Positions 10,721-21,783 of a stretch of DNA of 64,000 bases are shown here, in pieces (within the stretch, counting starts at the first letter, position 1; each line of letters opens with the position of its first letter). This stretch comes from Undaria pinnatifida. Its lineage: Eukaryota > Sar > Phaeophyceae > Laminariales > Alariaceae. A program made the translations under genes and the position numbers. Location: positions 2,210,501 to 2,274,500 of the forward strand of contig JABAKD010000002.1 of NCBI GenBank assembly GCA_012845835.1, written 5' to 3'. The notes below the pieces were generated by a model. It saw only the letters and a list, made by a program, of their open reading frames with translations. It did not search any database and had not been told where the DNA came from.

Positions 10721-12547
10721 AAAAAGAATGCTGGCATGGTCTGTCTCCGGAACAAAATATGTCGACCCGAAAAGCATCCATCCCATCGGGGCTCTGAGAT
10801 TTTTTAAGATTGACCCTGGAGTGACCACATCACATCACATCACATCACCGAGGCAGGCGGGTTTGTGACGTGAAACCAGACACATGCGGAGACGGCACTT
10901 GCTCGTGTCATATGCGATATATTGACAGAGCAGTCACAGCGCACGGAGAAATTCCGTATGTACGGGACATGCTGTAAAATATAAGTGAACGGAATGATGG
11001 GGATGGGTGAATTTTGAAAAATAAAACGCTTGACGACGTGATTCTCCCGGCAAAATCCATCAGGGGCATGCCTGCTGTGTGGTCTGCGTGTCTGCTGTGT
11101 GGTCTGCTGTGTGGCCTGGCGCGATGGTCTTATGCTGCGCTGTTTGCGCTGCTGTTTCAAGTGCCGAAATGGGTTTTCTGGGTGTGTGGTTCTGCAGGCG
11201 GTTCGAGTCGTGCACGTTATTATTTACAAGTGCGTCGTGCAAAGAGGGGTAGCCCTATTAATGGTGCATGATCGTAGTTGAGTGCTGAATGCGCAGAACG
11301 AACACCGAAAACCAAGAAACGGACGTTACTGCTGTTTTCGTTCGCCATCAGGCAATGCGCCGTTCAACATCACGGGTGGACACTCGCAATCTGTATACAA
11401 CTGTCGCCAATGCCTCGAAAAAAAGCCCCCCCAACCTTGCCCCAACATGCTTTAAATTGCACCCCTCGCCCGGCGCTGCCCCCCCCCTCTGGACCTACTC
11501 GAACGTGCGGTAATCTAAGGGTATTCCTTTATACCGCAGCGACTGCGCGCCGTACGTCTTCGGTCGGCAGGATTGCATACTGTTGCAGTGTTTATACCCA
11601 CGATAGCAGCTGTACTTGTACGATACAGCGGCAGAAGCACCACACGCAGCAACAGTAATTGTTAGTGCTACCTACGTGCAGCAGATAGCTGTAGTTGTAG
11701 CACTCGAAAGTCAATGCATCCTACTACACGTCGACACCCGCATCCGTGCCACGCCGACAGCACAACGGCATTCGCAGCAGCATCTGATGAGCAGACAGAA
11801 GCAGTGCAGTGCAATGCGAATTGTAGTGGGCACTCGTGCAAGTTGACACGTTTGTTTTTCAGTACTACAGCAGCAGTCACCGGTACCGCCGAGAACAGAC
11901 GCATCCGACGTCGGTAGTCGCCAACGCTTCGTATGCAGTAAGTTGCAGTACCATAGATAAGCCGTCGCGCCGTTGCCCAGCCGCACCTCGTTGGGCCAAA
12001 GAGACCGCAGCTACGGTATTATGGCATTATGTATACAGTAGTATTGCCAGGTTCCCCGTCGGGATGGAGTTGACATGATATCCCGCGGGCGTCGCAAGTG
12101 GGATAGGGGGATTACGTTTCAGTTATATATGCAGGCATGAGCTACGCAGTACTGATGTTGCTGCTATTAATAATGATTGATTTTTTTTGTATACCTGGTA
12201 TGAGATCCGACGATACGTGTTTGGCTGCTGTTGCGTTGGTCGTGTTAACGTTGTCGTGACTCGATCTCCTGCTGCTGTGCACCAGGCACACGCACGTGCA
12301 CCGTGACTACTGGCGCGAAGGCGAGAGCTTGGAGAACGGCTGCCGTCGTATCGCTGCTACTATACTGCTGCTGATTCCGTGGCTGCGGGGCTGAACGCCT
12401 GTTTTGGCAACAACAAAAACGCTCTTCTTGACCAGGTTGTGTGCCTATGACAGCACGCACTCCACGTACAGAAGCACACGCACGCATACCCAGAAGAACC
12501 ATCTGTGGCTGTCTCTAAACGATTTTGTTGGTTCTTCTGCGTAGCAG

Positions 12548-12801
12548 ACATCAGAAACAGTATAAACAATTGGATTGATGATGCTGTACAGCGGGCGGGA
12601 GAGCGGAACGAAAACAAACTCGTATGTGAGAGGAGGAAGCAGGCTATTGACAACATAGTCCTCAATTGCGGGATTTTTCCGTGCACCTGCTCGTCTCAGC
12701 GAGGCGGAGCACAACCCCTCAAGAAGGAGAGCCAGTTCATCGACGTTGAATGTTCAGAACACCGCCACGGAGCCCGGTCGAGATACCGACATGCGTCGTA
12801 A
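12548..12801 (+). CDS. Possible terminal exon, unknown protein
   Basis: A pyrimidine-rich run (TTTTGTTGGTTCTTCTGCG) and AG at 12546-12547 form a good acceptor. The frame then reads DIRNSINNWIDDAVQRAGER and NENKLVCERRKQAIDNIVLN, a charged helical composition, and stays open to TAA at 12799-12801. Upstream exons were not found. No family recognised. The last 40 codons are less convincing, so a donor inside the frame is possible. Confidence 0.25.
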
Positions 12802-13639
12802 TGTACCGAAGGCCCCCCTTGCTAGCCCTGCAGCTAAAATTGGAGTCATGCCACGCTGGGGGTGCAGCAGATTCTGAGAAGTTTCTGCGCTCCTAACGGG
12901 AAGGCCTCAGCATTTCACCCGAAGCATGACTCCGAAGACGTACGCATGCGTTCGTGAAACTCGACCAACGTTTCTATGCCCTAGTCCTACAACGAATACA
13001 CCCGTAAAATATCATACTTTCCAATGCTTCCATAGTTGAAGAGCTCAGCCGGTCAAACACAATTAGTACATCCAACAACTGCAACCCCTACGGTGAGATG
13101 ACTCATTCCGAGAACGAAAACCTTTTTCGGCGCCGCCGGAGAACAGTATACCAAGAACGAAAGAGTGTGTATATGTTACAGATTTATTATACATAGTATG
13201 TAGGATTGTGCTTCAAGTTTTTTCTACAGGCTGTAGGCCACTCGCACGCATCCGTAGGCCCACACCCTTACTCAAGAACGGACTGACACACATATCCCTG
13301 GTACAAAGTAGTGTTGGCGCAGCAAAACCCACACATCTCCATGGCGGTGCTTATCTGGAAATTGAAAGGGCGGGGCCTGCTACCAGGTAGTAGGTAGCTT
13401 GTCGACATAGTGGCTCTGAGCAGCCGAAAATGGCGCCCTACCGTAGCCTTATCGCCGTCGATAACCCAGTCAATCGGCCGCTCGGTGTTACGCGTGTTGC
13501 CGATTCCGTGCCGTCGCTCCGTTCACACACGACGTCGTCTGGCTGTTCATTTTGTTTTGTTCCCGTGTATACGTTTAGTGTCGATCAATCGTGATACTCA
13601 TTCTTCCGCGCGTAAAAATCGAACTCACGGCTGACGTCC

Positions 13640-14011
13640 TTGAAATATTTTTATAAAATATCACATTGCCGCTCTTCAACGATGGAGCGCCGTGGAAGTT
13701 GCACGCAGGCGCAGCAAGCAATTTGCATGATGCACGCCTCAGACATAGAACGTACGCTCCACCAGCGGTCGATTAGCCCGGTGTACCAAACCGTACGTGC
13801 AGCGACAGCGTACTTTTACCCACTTCTTCATTCACTGCCGAGCGTACAAAACTCGACTGTTTCGTTTCCCCTCCCCGGTGGAGTCTCATCGGAACATTTG
13901 AAGTTTTTTTTCATGGTGTATAGACTTATCCCACAGCTACGTGCGGGGGGTATGGACTTCTCAAATGCATGGAAGGCGATGAAAGGACCCCTCGGGGGCA
14001 TTTTCTGTTAA
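13640..14011 (+). CDS. Open frame of 123 codons, unknown
   Basis: ATG-initiated, not repeat-derived and moderately gene-like (STMERRGSCTQAQQAICMMH near the N-terminus), ending just before a MITE. No domain, no splice support and no relatives recognised. It could be chance. Confidence 0.15.
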   Translation: MKYFYKISHCRSSTMERRGSCTQAQQAICMMHASDIERTLHQRSISPVYQTVRAATAYFYPLLHSLPSVQNSTVSFPLPGGVSSEHLKFFFMVYRLIPQLRAGGMDFSNAWKAMKGPLGGIFC

Positions 14012-14058
14012 CGATGCCGCCGGGGGTACTTTTTCTACAATAACTCAATGCACCCCCG

Positions 14059-14316
14059 GACGCGTGCTACGACAGAGGTGCACCATTTCTCGCTGAGGTT
14101 CCTCGATGTGTGAAGCTTAAGACCTCTCCCGAAAACCTGATTCTTGGAGAAAACAACAACTGCGACCGGATGAAAAATCCCTCATAGCCTAGGTACACAA
14201 ACGAAAATCATGCGAAAAAACAAAATGGCGTATTTTCGACCATTTTGGGTTAAGGGGTCCCGTCATTCAGAAACCGTTTCAGACGAAAAGCGCTACCTCT
14301 ATCTGACGCATGCGTC
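14059..14316. mobile_element. MITE, family A, copy 1
   Basis: The left end GACGCGTGCTACGACAGAGG and the inverted right end ...CCTCTATCTGACGCATGCGTC bound a 258-bp element. It is flanked by CCCG on both sides (14055-14058 and 14317-14320), a likely 4-bp target duplication. Internal family hallmarks are AACCCAAAATCGTC, CCTAGGCCATGG and GGTCTTAAGCTCCCAAA, here in reverse order. Confidence 0.7.
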
Positions 14317-14885
14317 CCCGGGATTGAGGAAACACTGCAGTAGGCTGAAGCACACGGTGCTGGGTGCGGGCTGCACAAACCGGGTCCACCCTTCCCCTCG
14401 GACGGCAGCGCACAGACAGCCGCGGGCGTGGCCGGGGCGTAATTAGGTATCGTGTTTACAGGGGTGCCCAAGGACGTGCGTGCTACGATAGAGTCTGCTA
14501 TTCGGCAAGTGTGTTCTCCGAATGACTGGGGCTCCTCAACCTATTAGCCCTTTTGGGGCTTCAGGCGGGAAACTTGGTGAATAAAACTGACGATTTAAGC
14601 ATCCTTCCTTCACACGAAGAAACCCGGGCGCTCCTAGAGTTTTTGGTGCGGCGACGTTTTTTCACTGGCAGACTCCAATGGAAGTACCTCTCTAGGACAC
14701 GCGCGCATAGCTTGCGCTGCCGTGTGCTGCACTCTCCCCCCATGGTAAGGACGCCTTCACTTTACAGTTTGTTTTGTGGCTGGACATGGGCCCCCGAAGG
14801 GTTAATGAAATGATCCGATAATGTCGTTCTTGTTTTGCAAGGTACGATTTTTTTATTCGTGCAGACCATGGGATTGTCCGTCAGC

Positions 14886-15140
14886 GACGCATGCTACGGT
14901 AGAGGTAGCACTTTCCGTGTGATGTAATGGTTCCTGGCTGACGTGACTCCTTAACCCAAAATCGTCTGAAATTGGCATTTTTTTTTTTCATGATTCTCGT
15001 TGCGTGCCTAGGCCACGGGAGTTTTCATCCGGTAGCGGTTTCATTTTTCTCCAAATCAGTGTTTTGGGAGAGGTCTTAAGCTCCCAAATCGAGGAGCCTC
15101 GGAAAAAAAAGTGGTACACACCTCTATTGTAGCACGCGTC
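14886..15140. mobile_element. MITE, family A, copy 2
   Basis: GACGCATGCTACGGTAGAGG at the left and CCTCTATTGTAGCACGCGTC at the right. The interior has TTAACCCAAAATCGTCTGAA and the TCATCCGGTA block. Flanks CAGC/CAGT nearly match. Confidence 0.7.
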
Positions 15141-15746
15141 CAGTTTGCGCTTTTGTTTTACTCAAAGCAGTTTTTGGGTTATGTAAGGTCAAGGGTTATG
15201 TAAGGTTGAGGTAAACAGCTCCCCATGTGAGGGCCCGCAAAACAGATAATGGTTGGTGCGCCTCCACCGCAGCTTGCGTCCACGGCTATGTCTATGTGGG
15301 TGTGCGTGTCGCATACGTGGCATCACGATCTACAGGCGAGTCTAGCCTTATTCTTTGCGGTCGACCGCAGGGCATCAACTCGTTGCCTCCGTCTCTATAC
15401 CGGCCTCCGTCCCTACACCGAACCTTTGGACGGCACTAACCCCTCTGTTGTGCACCGCGCTGACACACGTGCTACGACAGACGTAGCGCTTTTGTGGCCC
15501 AACACCTTCCGGCTGATGGAGCTCCTCAACTGGACAAAAATATCCCATGCGTTTGGAATACCTCCGGTATTTTGAATTGTCAGTCGAGTTATGGGTGTGT
15601 ACCGATGTCCGCGTACTGCTGATGGTAGTTTTTGGGCGTGGCAGGGAGCTCCCCCTGCAGTGAGGGGCCTCATACTATTTTGGCGCTATACCTATCGCGC
15701 AGCGTGCATCCTGCCAGCGCTTTGCCCCATCGCCGTTTGCCCCTGC

Positions 15747-16011
15747 GACGAATGCTACGAAAGATGTGGCACGTTTCGTCTGAGATGTTTTCTGTATGAC
15801 GGGGCTCCTTAACCCAAAATCGTCGGTAATTGGCGGGAGAAAAAAAAGTCCTGGTTCTCGTTGTTTACCTAGGCCATGGGGAGTTTTAATCCGGTACTGT
15901 AGTAGTTTTCATCCGGGATCAAACCGGTTTTTGGGAGGATCATGTCTTGAGCTCCCAAATTGAGGGGTAGTGTTGGAAAAAAAGTGGTGCACCTCTATCG
16001 TCGCACGCGTC
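15747..16011. mobile_element. MITE, family A, copy 3
   Basis: GACGAATGCTACGAAAGATG to CCTCTATCGTCGCACGCGTC, flanked by CTGC on both sides (15743-15746 and 16012-16015). A partial terminus of the same family lies at about 15,465-15,530. Confidence 0.7.
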
Positions 16012-16387
16012 CTGCTTCCCCGCTGGGACCCGAGTGGTGTCGTTGTGATGGCGCGGTTTGCTTCGATGTTGACTTTTTTTGCCGAGTGTCGTGGAACACT
16101 TTCATATTTGCCAGAGAGGGGTAGACGATGGCACACGTATGCCAGCGTACGTGTACGAATCATTTCATGCATTCCACGTGACAACATTAAGCTGACTTGC
16201 ATTGTTTTTTATGCACACAGTACTTGCCAACGGAATGGGAGCATGTTCCGGGGGAACACCAACATCTAAAAGCAATGGGCGCAAGCAGCCATCGCTTCTA
16301 TGAGTTTGGTCTGGCTTACTGGGGGCTAGAGTTTATTTTACCGCAGTACGGAACCGCTACGAGTGACAAGAGACATCAACGCTGGCT

Positions 16388-16530
16388 CAGGCTGGGTTTC
16401 TTACCTAGAAAAGGGCGAGTTCTGCACTAACTTCAGCATAATATCTAACCAACTTTATTACGTTCCCGTAAACATCAGTCTGACTTTCTTATTTATTTGT
16501 TTCGTAAGACGTGTCCTGTGCAGTACATGG
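16388..16530 (+). repeat. Dispersed repeat, paired with a copy at 33.5 kb
   Basis: The segment starting CAGGCTGGGTTTC and including CACTAACTTCAG is alignable over about 140 bp to 33,523-33,665. It explains why the frame upstream of the EsV-1-7 gene is open: those codons are repeat-derived and should not be taken as an N-terminal extension. Confidence 0.6.
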
Positions 16531-16692
16531 ATGTATGTCGAAAGTTTCGATGCCATTGCCCTTGCCTCTGTCGTCGTGTTCGTGCTGGTTTCTCGAACAG
16601 TAGGTTGGGCCAACTCAGCACAAATCATCCCTGCTCCATTTGACGCTCTCGGTGAGCTGCCCCGGGCGTTTCACATCAATCTTTTGACAAAA

Positions 16693-18063
16693 ATGGGACG
16701 TTGCCTTCGTTTTCCCTGCACACGGGGCGCGAGCTTCAATGTTGAGGGTATCAAAGAGGGAGTGTATTGCATGGAACACTCTGAAGATGGTATGGTCAAC
16801 GTCCGCCGCAAGCCATGCTCACATGACGCTTGCACCAGACGACCGACCTTCAATACCGCGGGCACCAAGACGGGGGCGTACTGCAAGGAACACGCTTTGG
16901 AGGGAATGGTCGACGTCGTCAGCAAGCGTTGCTCACATCCTTCCTGCAACACCAAGCCTGTCTTCAATAATAGGGGTAGCAAGAAGCCGATGTACTGCAA
17001 GCAGCATGCCGGGGACGGCATGGTAAACGTCTGCCGGAAGCGTTGCTCACGTGACGCCTGCCCCAAGCGGCCGTCATTCAACGTGGTGGGCAACAAGAAA
17101 CCGATGTACTGCAAGGACCATGCTGAGGACGGCATGGTCAACGTTAGCGGCACGCGGTGCTTCCATGATTCTTGCGACATGCAGCCGGCCTTCAATGTGG
17201 CGGGCAGCAAGAAGCCGCTGTACTGCAAATCGCATTCTAAGGAAAGTATGGTAAACGTCGTTAACAAGCTTTGCCTGCATACCTCCTGCACGAGGCAGCC
17301 AACCTTCAATGTGGAGGGGTACAAGACGGCGGCCTACTGCAAGCAGCACGCCGATGACTGCATGGTGAATGTAATTAACAAGCGCTGCTCACACGCCTCC
17401 TGCACGAGGCGACCCAACTTCAATGTTGAAGGCAGCAAGATCGGAGCGTACTGCCGTCAGCATGCTGCGCCTGGAATGGAGGACGTCACCTGCAACGTCC
17501 GCAGCAAGTGCTGCGCGCACGAGTCTTGCACGAGGCGATCTAGCTTCAACCTTGAGGGCAGCAAGACGGCGGCTTACTGCAAGACACATGCTGCGAGCGA
17601 TATGGTCGACGTCCTCAGCAGGCGTTGCGCGCATGACTCCTGCACGGGCCGACCAAGCTTCAACGTGGAGGGAAGCAAAACAGGGACTTACTGCAAACAA
17701 CATGCTGCTGACGGCATGATCAACGTCCATAGCAGGCATTGCTCACATGACGTGTGCTTCAGGGGGGCGGTGTGGGGTGTTCTAGCTGACGGTGCGGCCA
17801 GTCTGTGCTTCCAACATAAGGACGACCTCTGCACCGGGACAGTTGTCAACTTCAGAGCACAGTGCAAGGAGGCGGGTTGCCGGAGAAATTCGCAGTGGGG
17901 ACCCGATGGAGAGCAGCCTACCCACTGCCGTGATCACGGCCCCCTGGTGGGTGGGCTCATGTGTACTATCAAGACGCGTCGCACCAGCAGGGGTTCTCGC
18001 ACCCCATCCTACGGTCCCACAAGGGCCCCCTCGTTTCACGCTAAAGCTGAGTGTTTCTTTTGA
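16693..18063 (+). CDS. EsV-1-7 domain cysteine-repeat protein, 11 repeats
   Basis: An uninterrupted 456-codon frame, apparently intronless. Nearly the whole protein is built of 38-42-residue repeats with the pattern C-x4-C-x16-C-x2-H, each followed by a GMVNV-like linker: nine canonical repeats, a tenth that keeps the spacing but has a changed core, and an eleventh with x15. This is the EsV-1-7 motif, named after gene 7 of Ectocarpus virus EsV-1 and found in the IMMEDIATE UPRIGHT (IMM) developmental regulator. The C/H spacing suggests metal binding, but its molecular role is not established. The C-terminus is basic, rich in R/S/T. I chose the ATG at 16693, in front of the first repeat, because the open frame continues upstream to 16363 through a dispersed repeat. 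Which family member this is cannot be told from sequence alone. Confidence 0.9.
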   Translation: MGRCLRFPCTRGASFNVEGIKEGVYCMEHSEDGMVNVRRKPCSHDACTRRPTFNTAGTKTGAYCKEHALEGMVDVVSKRCSHPSCNTKPVFNNRGSKKPMYCKQHAGDGMVNVCRKRCSRDACPKRPSFNVVGNKKPMYCKDHAEDGMVNVSGTRCFHDSCDMQPAFNVAGSKKPLYCKSHSKESMVNVVNKLCLHTSCTRQPTFNVEGYKTAAYCKQHADDCMVNVINKRCSHASCTRRPNFNVEGSKIGAYCRQHAAPGMEDVTCNVRSKCCAHESCTRRSSFNLEGSKTAAYCKTHAASDMVDVLSRRCAHDSCTGRPSFNVEGSKTGTYCKQHAADGMINVHSRHCSHDVCFRGAVWGVLADGAASLCFQHKDDLCTGTVVNFRAQCKEAGCRRNSQWGPDGEQPTHCRDHGPLVGGLMCTIKTRRTSRGSRTPSYGPTRAPSFHAKAECFF

Positions 18064-19612
18064 CATATTTTGCACATGAACCATGCCAGCTTGCTGTTTT
18101 TGCTCGCAGTTTTCCCCTGACGTTCTGTATCGGTGGACGATACATTCCTCTTCGTGTTTTATAACAGGCCCTTCTAGGAGCCTCGAACAGGGTTTTTCCT
18201 TGCTGTTTGCTCAAGGGGATTGCCGCTCTGGGTTTAGAATCCTCCCGTACCTGGTTTTCCGCGTGAGGCGACCAGTGAGATAGATGGCGTGTCCTAGCTT
18301 CGCGCTAGAAGTTACGAATTTTGATGGTAATCGAAGAGCATTGGGAGTTATGACCCTGTACGCGAATTAGAGTAGGGCTGCGCACGTACAGAGGGGGGGG
18401 TGCGGTTGGACGTGTGCAACAGTTTGTGAAAATGTTGAAGTTGGCTTCCATCAATGCGGTAGCTCCCGTGACCACGTCTTGTCCAGAAGATCGCTGAGGG
18501 TAAAGCCTCCCACGAATTGAGCTGGAACGTAAAACGGACGGTAACAACATATAAATAGGTAAAAATTGCATGCTTCTTCTCTGAACCTCGTGCCAGCGGT
18601 AGGGATCTGCTAAACTGCCGACAGCGGCCACTCTTCGACAATGATGTCTGTTTTGGCTCGGTGTACAAGCTGTGACTTACCGAGCGTTCATCGGCGACGG
18701 TGGAGTGTGGCGTTGTTCATTTCGAAAATGTGGGATGCGCGGGATTTTGTTAATGTCGCTCTCGCTGTGGTTGACCGGGTTTCCCACGACAAAATATCGT
18801 GGCAGCGCCATTACCCTGGTCGTCTTGGGGACCTTGTTCAACCTCTCAAGCGAGCGAGAGTAGCGGCAATAGCGACGGCCCTCGGGGTTTACCGGCTTCG
18901 TCAGAGACGGGTGCTGTCATACGAAATAATTGAAGTCAACCCCACAGCTTAAAGCCAGTCTTGATTCCCTCTCTCTACAAAGCTGTCCAGCGGATGACCA
19001 TCATGCGCCACTTGGGGTCAAGGTCAAGGTTTAGGCAGGATACTACTGTGAATCACAACGAAGGCTAAGGATCAACGCCGAAGTTGGTCGACGGTCAATT
19101 GTGTTAGGGTTGGCCACTAGCGCGTCTGTCGCGTCACGCGTTTGAGCGATTCCTCGATCTCCTGGACACACCACCTTGCTTGCTCGTGCTTTTGCACAAG
19201 GTAGGCGCACGACGAAAACGGGGACTTCCACACCATCGCATGCGTAGGTATATATGTATTGGGGTGTGAGGAGAGGTGAAGAGCAGGTGTTCAGGTACTT
19301 GGTTGGCTAAATCTTAGGAATGCGTTCAACGGCTCTGTTTTCGTGTGAGCTACAGGGCATCGGTAGAAATGCGAGCGTGAACCAGCGCGGCACATGCGAT
19401 AAGGTTGCGGGTTTGTGTGAACAGTGGATATAGTTCTTGATCCGTCGAGAAGTTGTAGTGAAACGTGAGATTGTTGCTGCCGCACCCAAGGCTGCCCTTG
19501 GTTCACTCCCCATAGCGTGACACCGGGTATGTATCATACGCTTCGGTCCGAGTTGATCGATGCATTGAGTCGCTCGCCGGGGCCTGGTACCGGGTGTGAT
19601 TGTTTGTCCGAG
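18064..19612. other. 3' flank of the EsV-1-7 gene and intergenic DNA
   Basis: Probably includes the 3' UTR, since brown-algal 3' UTRs are often long. No AATAAA signal was seen close to the stop. No further exon is supported. A plus frame at 18,641-18,952 is open but unrecognised. Confidence 0.3.
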
Positions 19613-19982
19613 GACGCGTACTACGATAGAGGTAGCCCTTTTTCGCTCTATATTTTCTTGCTGAAAGGCGGGGCTCGGGGCTCCCGCACTTTTTTTTCGA
19701 GTTCCAAAACCCTCCCTATACTGACTTCAAGTAATTTGCAAAAAAAAGGGTTTCCAGTTGTAAAAGCGTTAGTCCGAAATCGTCAGAAGAGGCCGTTCTT
19801 GTTTTTGTTCGAAATGTTATTTTTTTTTGTGTAGTTAGGCCATGGGTTTATGTTTGTTCGTCGGGTTGCCGGTTCCGTTTACTCAAAAGAGATCGGTTTT
19901 CGGGGGAGGAGGTAAAGAGCTACACCTACGCGAGGAGGCCCCAGGAACAAAATGGTGTGCACCTCCATCGAAGCATGCGTTC
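19613..19982. mobile_element. Family A-related element, longer variant
   Basis: Left end GACGCGTACTACGATAGAGG, right end CACCTCCATCGAAGCATGCG, about 370 bp. It contains a block also found at 37.8, 37.9 and 40.6 kb (CCCTCCCTATACTGACTTCA, AGTAATTTG, then GGGTTTCCAGTTG). Confidence 0.5.
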
Positions 19983-20125
19983 GAGATGGTCGGCTTCAAA
20001 ATCTAGCGCTGTGTCTCCTCCGCTTGCCTTCGGTAAGTTTCTGGCCCGACTAATCGGTCCATGGGGTGCCCCCATGTGCATGTGCCGCGATGTCTGACAG
20101 GGTAGGCTACTAGTGTGATGTTACG

Positions 20126-20500
20126 GTATTAGTCTAGTGGGGTATTAGTCCGTTTGACCACTCGCAAAAGGTTAACCAATAGCTTACACAAACTAAGCCT
20201 TATAACACTCCTCCCCCCTGAAACGGCGGGAGAGCAGGTCGGCCGGATATACGGCGGATCTCTGTCAATTATCCAAGCGGTTTCATTTTCCGGGTATGCC
20301 GGGGAGAGTGGTTTTCAAGGTCGACATGGGGGAAGTCTGAAAAAGTTTATCACTGTGGATGGTGGGATTTGAACCCACGACCCCAAAAAACATGGTCTGT
20401 CGACGACGCCATTTCTTAGGGTATTAGTGGCGTATTAGTCCGTTTGACCACTTGCAAAAGGTTAACCAATAGCTTACCCAAACAAAGCCTTATATAACAG
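20126..20500 (-). mobile_element. tRNA-derived SINE-like element with duplicated head
   Basis: On the minus strand an A-box match TGGTCAAACGG (20440-20450) is followed about 60 bp later by a B-box match GGTTCAAATCC within GTGGGTTCAAATCCCAC (around 20365-20381), a tRNA T-arm. No full cloverleaf can be folded, so it is not a tRNA gene. The 75-80-bp head carrying the A-box occurs twice in direct orientation (20126-20206 and 20420-20498), suggesting a dimeric or tandemly inserted SINE. The second head has no B-box within reach. LTRs are an alternative explanation for the direct repeat, but no PBS or purine tract is visible. Confidence 0.4.
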
Positions 20501-20998
20501 TGAGGCATCGTCTGGCAGCTCGCGGTATGTACCCGCTCACAGCTGGGAATTTTTATGTTTTAATCAGGATTTTGCAGGCCCTAGGGGTAGCTCTAAACGC
20601 CATTTGCCTTGTTGAGTGTACGAGGTGTCAAATGGCACTACCATATATTAATGTGGGAGTGTGTAGAGGCAAAAGGCATGTTTGCCCCTCGGACTTTTGA
20701 TGTGACCCAGACAGGCTCTTCTAAAACATATTTTCTCTCTGTTTTATCCTACCGTTCGTGTTTTTCCGTCACGAGTGCCGTGGTATAAAGCCATTTCAGC
20801 CTCCCACCCCACAACTTTTGGACAGCATCGACTGTGCTGTGCTGTGCTAGAAAGAAGGTGGCTGATCCAAGTCCTGGCATCGTTGATAGTTTCAGCTACC
20901 ATATATTATCGCATCGTTAAGCTTCAGCTGATGCTTCATGGTATCGAACGTGCTTCCCGCCATGAGTCACCTAGCAATCAAATCAGTAAGCATTACAC

Positions 20999-21409
20999 GT
21001 GATGTTTCCGACACTTGGTATGGAAGTTTTTTTGTGTGGACCTCAGTGTCATTCGTGTACAGCGCCACGTGTTTCTGTGGACCACGGTAAGCGTCGACTT
21101 GCACTTGGTCGCTTCGATTTGGAGTCTTCACGCCCTCGCACGGTATGGTACACAGTTCCCCAGTATCAACATTACCACGGTCGGGCCATGTACGAAGCCT
21201 TACCATGCCGTCTTTCGCACCGGCTACATCCCCTCACATTGTATCCGACAGACCAAATGACCCCTGAAGGTCCGGACCCCACCCTCAATGAATGGTGGAA
21301 TCGTAAACATTCGGATCATCACATCGTATATCCTATTACGACGTTTCTCGACTTGGCTATACAATACCGATGTTCTCCCTCTTGCTTAACTTCCCCAATA
21401 TATATCTAG
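20999..21409 (+). other. Unassigned open frame in otherwise gene-free DNA
   Basis: A 136-codon ATG frame without recognised motifs and without clear splice signals. The region 20,500-21,600 has no other supported feature. Confidence 0.12.
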
Positions 21410-21604
21410 CCCGTGGGCACGACGCAGGTAAAAAAACATCCAGCGGGGAGCACTACAATCTTAAAATCACGCGGACGACTGAGGCTTCGGCAGGTAGGAG
21501 GTGGGTGTATCCTCTTTCCCACTGCTGAACTTTGAGCCACTCACACTATAAATAGCGACCATGTACCTACATAATTGACGAAATAAAGTAAGTTCCTAGA
21601 CCAA

Positions 21605-21713
21605 TAGTACGGTAGGGGGGGGGGGGGTCCCTTTTGTCCCTTGTGGGCACTTCGTTTTTCGGTGGCCCGGTGTCCCTCGCGCGAGTGACCCCCCTGTTCC
21701 ATGCGGCCACAGG

Positions 21714-21783
<70 letters not shown>

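Noticed and set aside
16363..16692. Upstream 110-codon extension of the EsV-1-7 frame with a hydrophobic stretch (possible signal anchor)
   Set aside because: The stretch overlaps a dispersed repeat also present at 33.5 kb, and the first cysteine repeat starts right after the Met at 16693.
16693..18063. Integrated phaeovirus (EsV-1 provirus) because of the EsV-1-7 domain
   Set aside because: No viral core gene is visible nearby, and EsV-1-7 proteins are a normal large host family in brown algae.
20365..20381. tRNA gene
   Set aside because: Only the T-arm (and a distant A-box) is present; no acceptor stem or anticodon arm can be formed, so it was called a SINE-like element.
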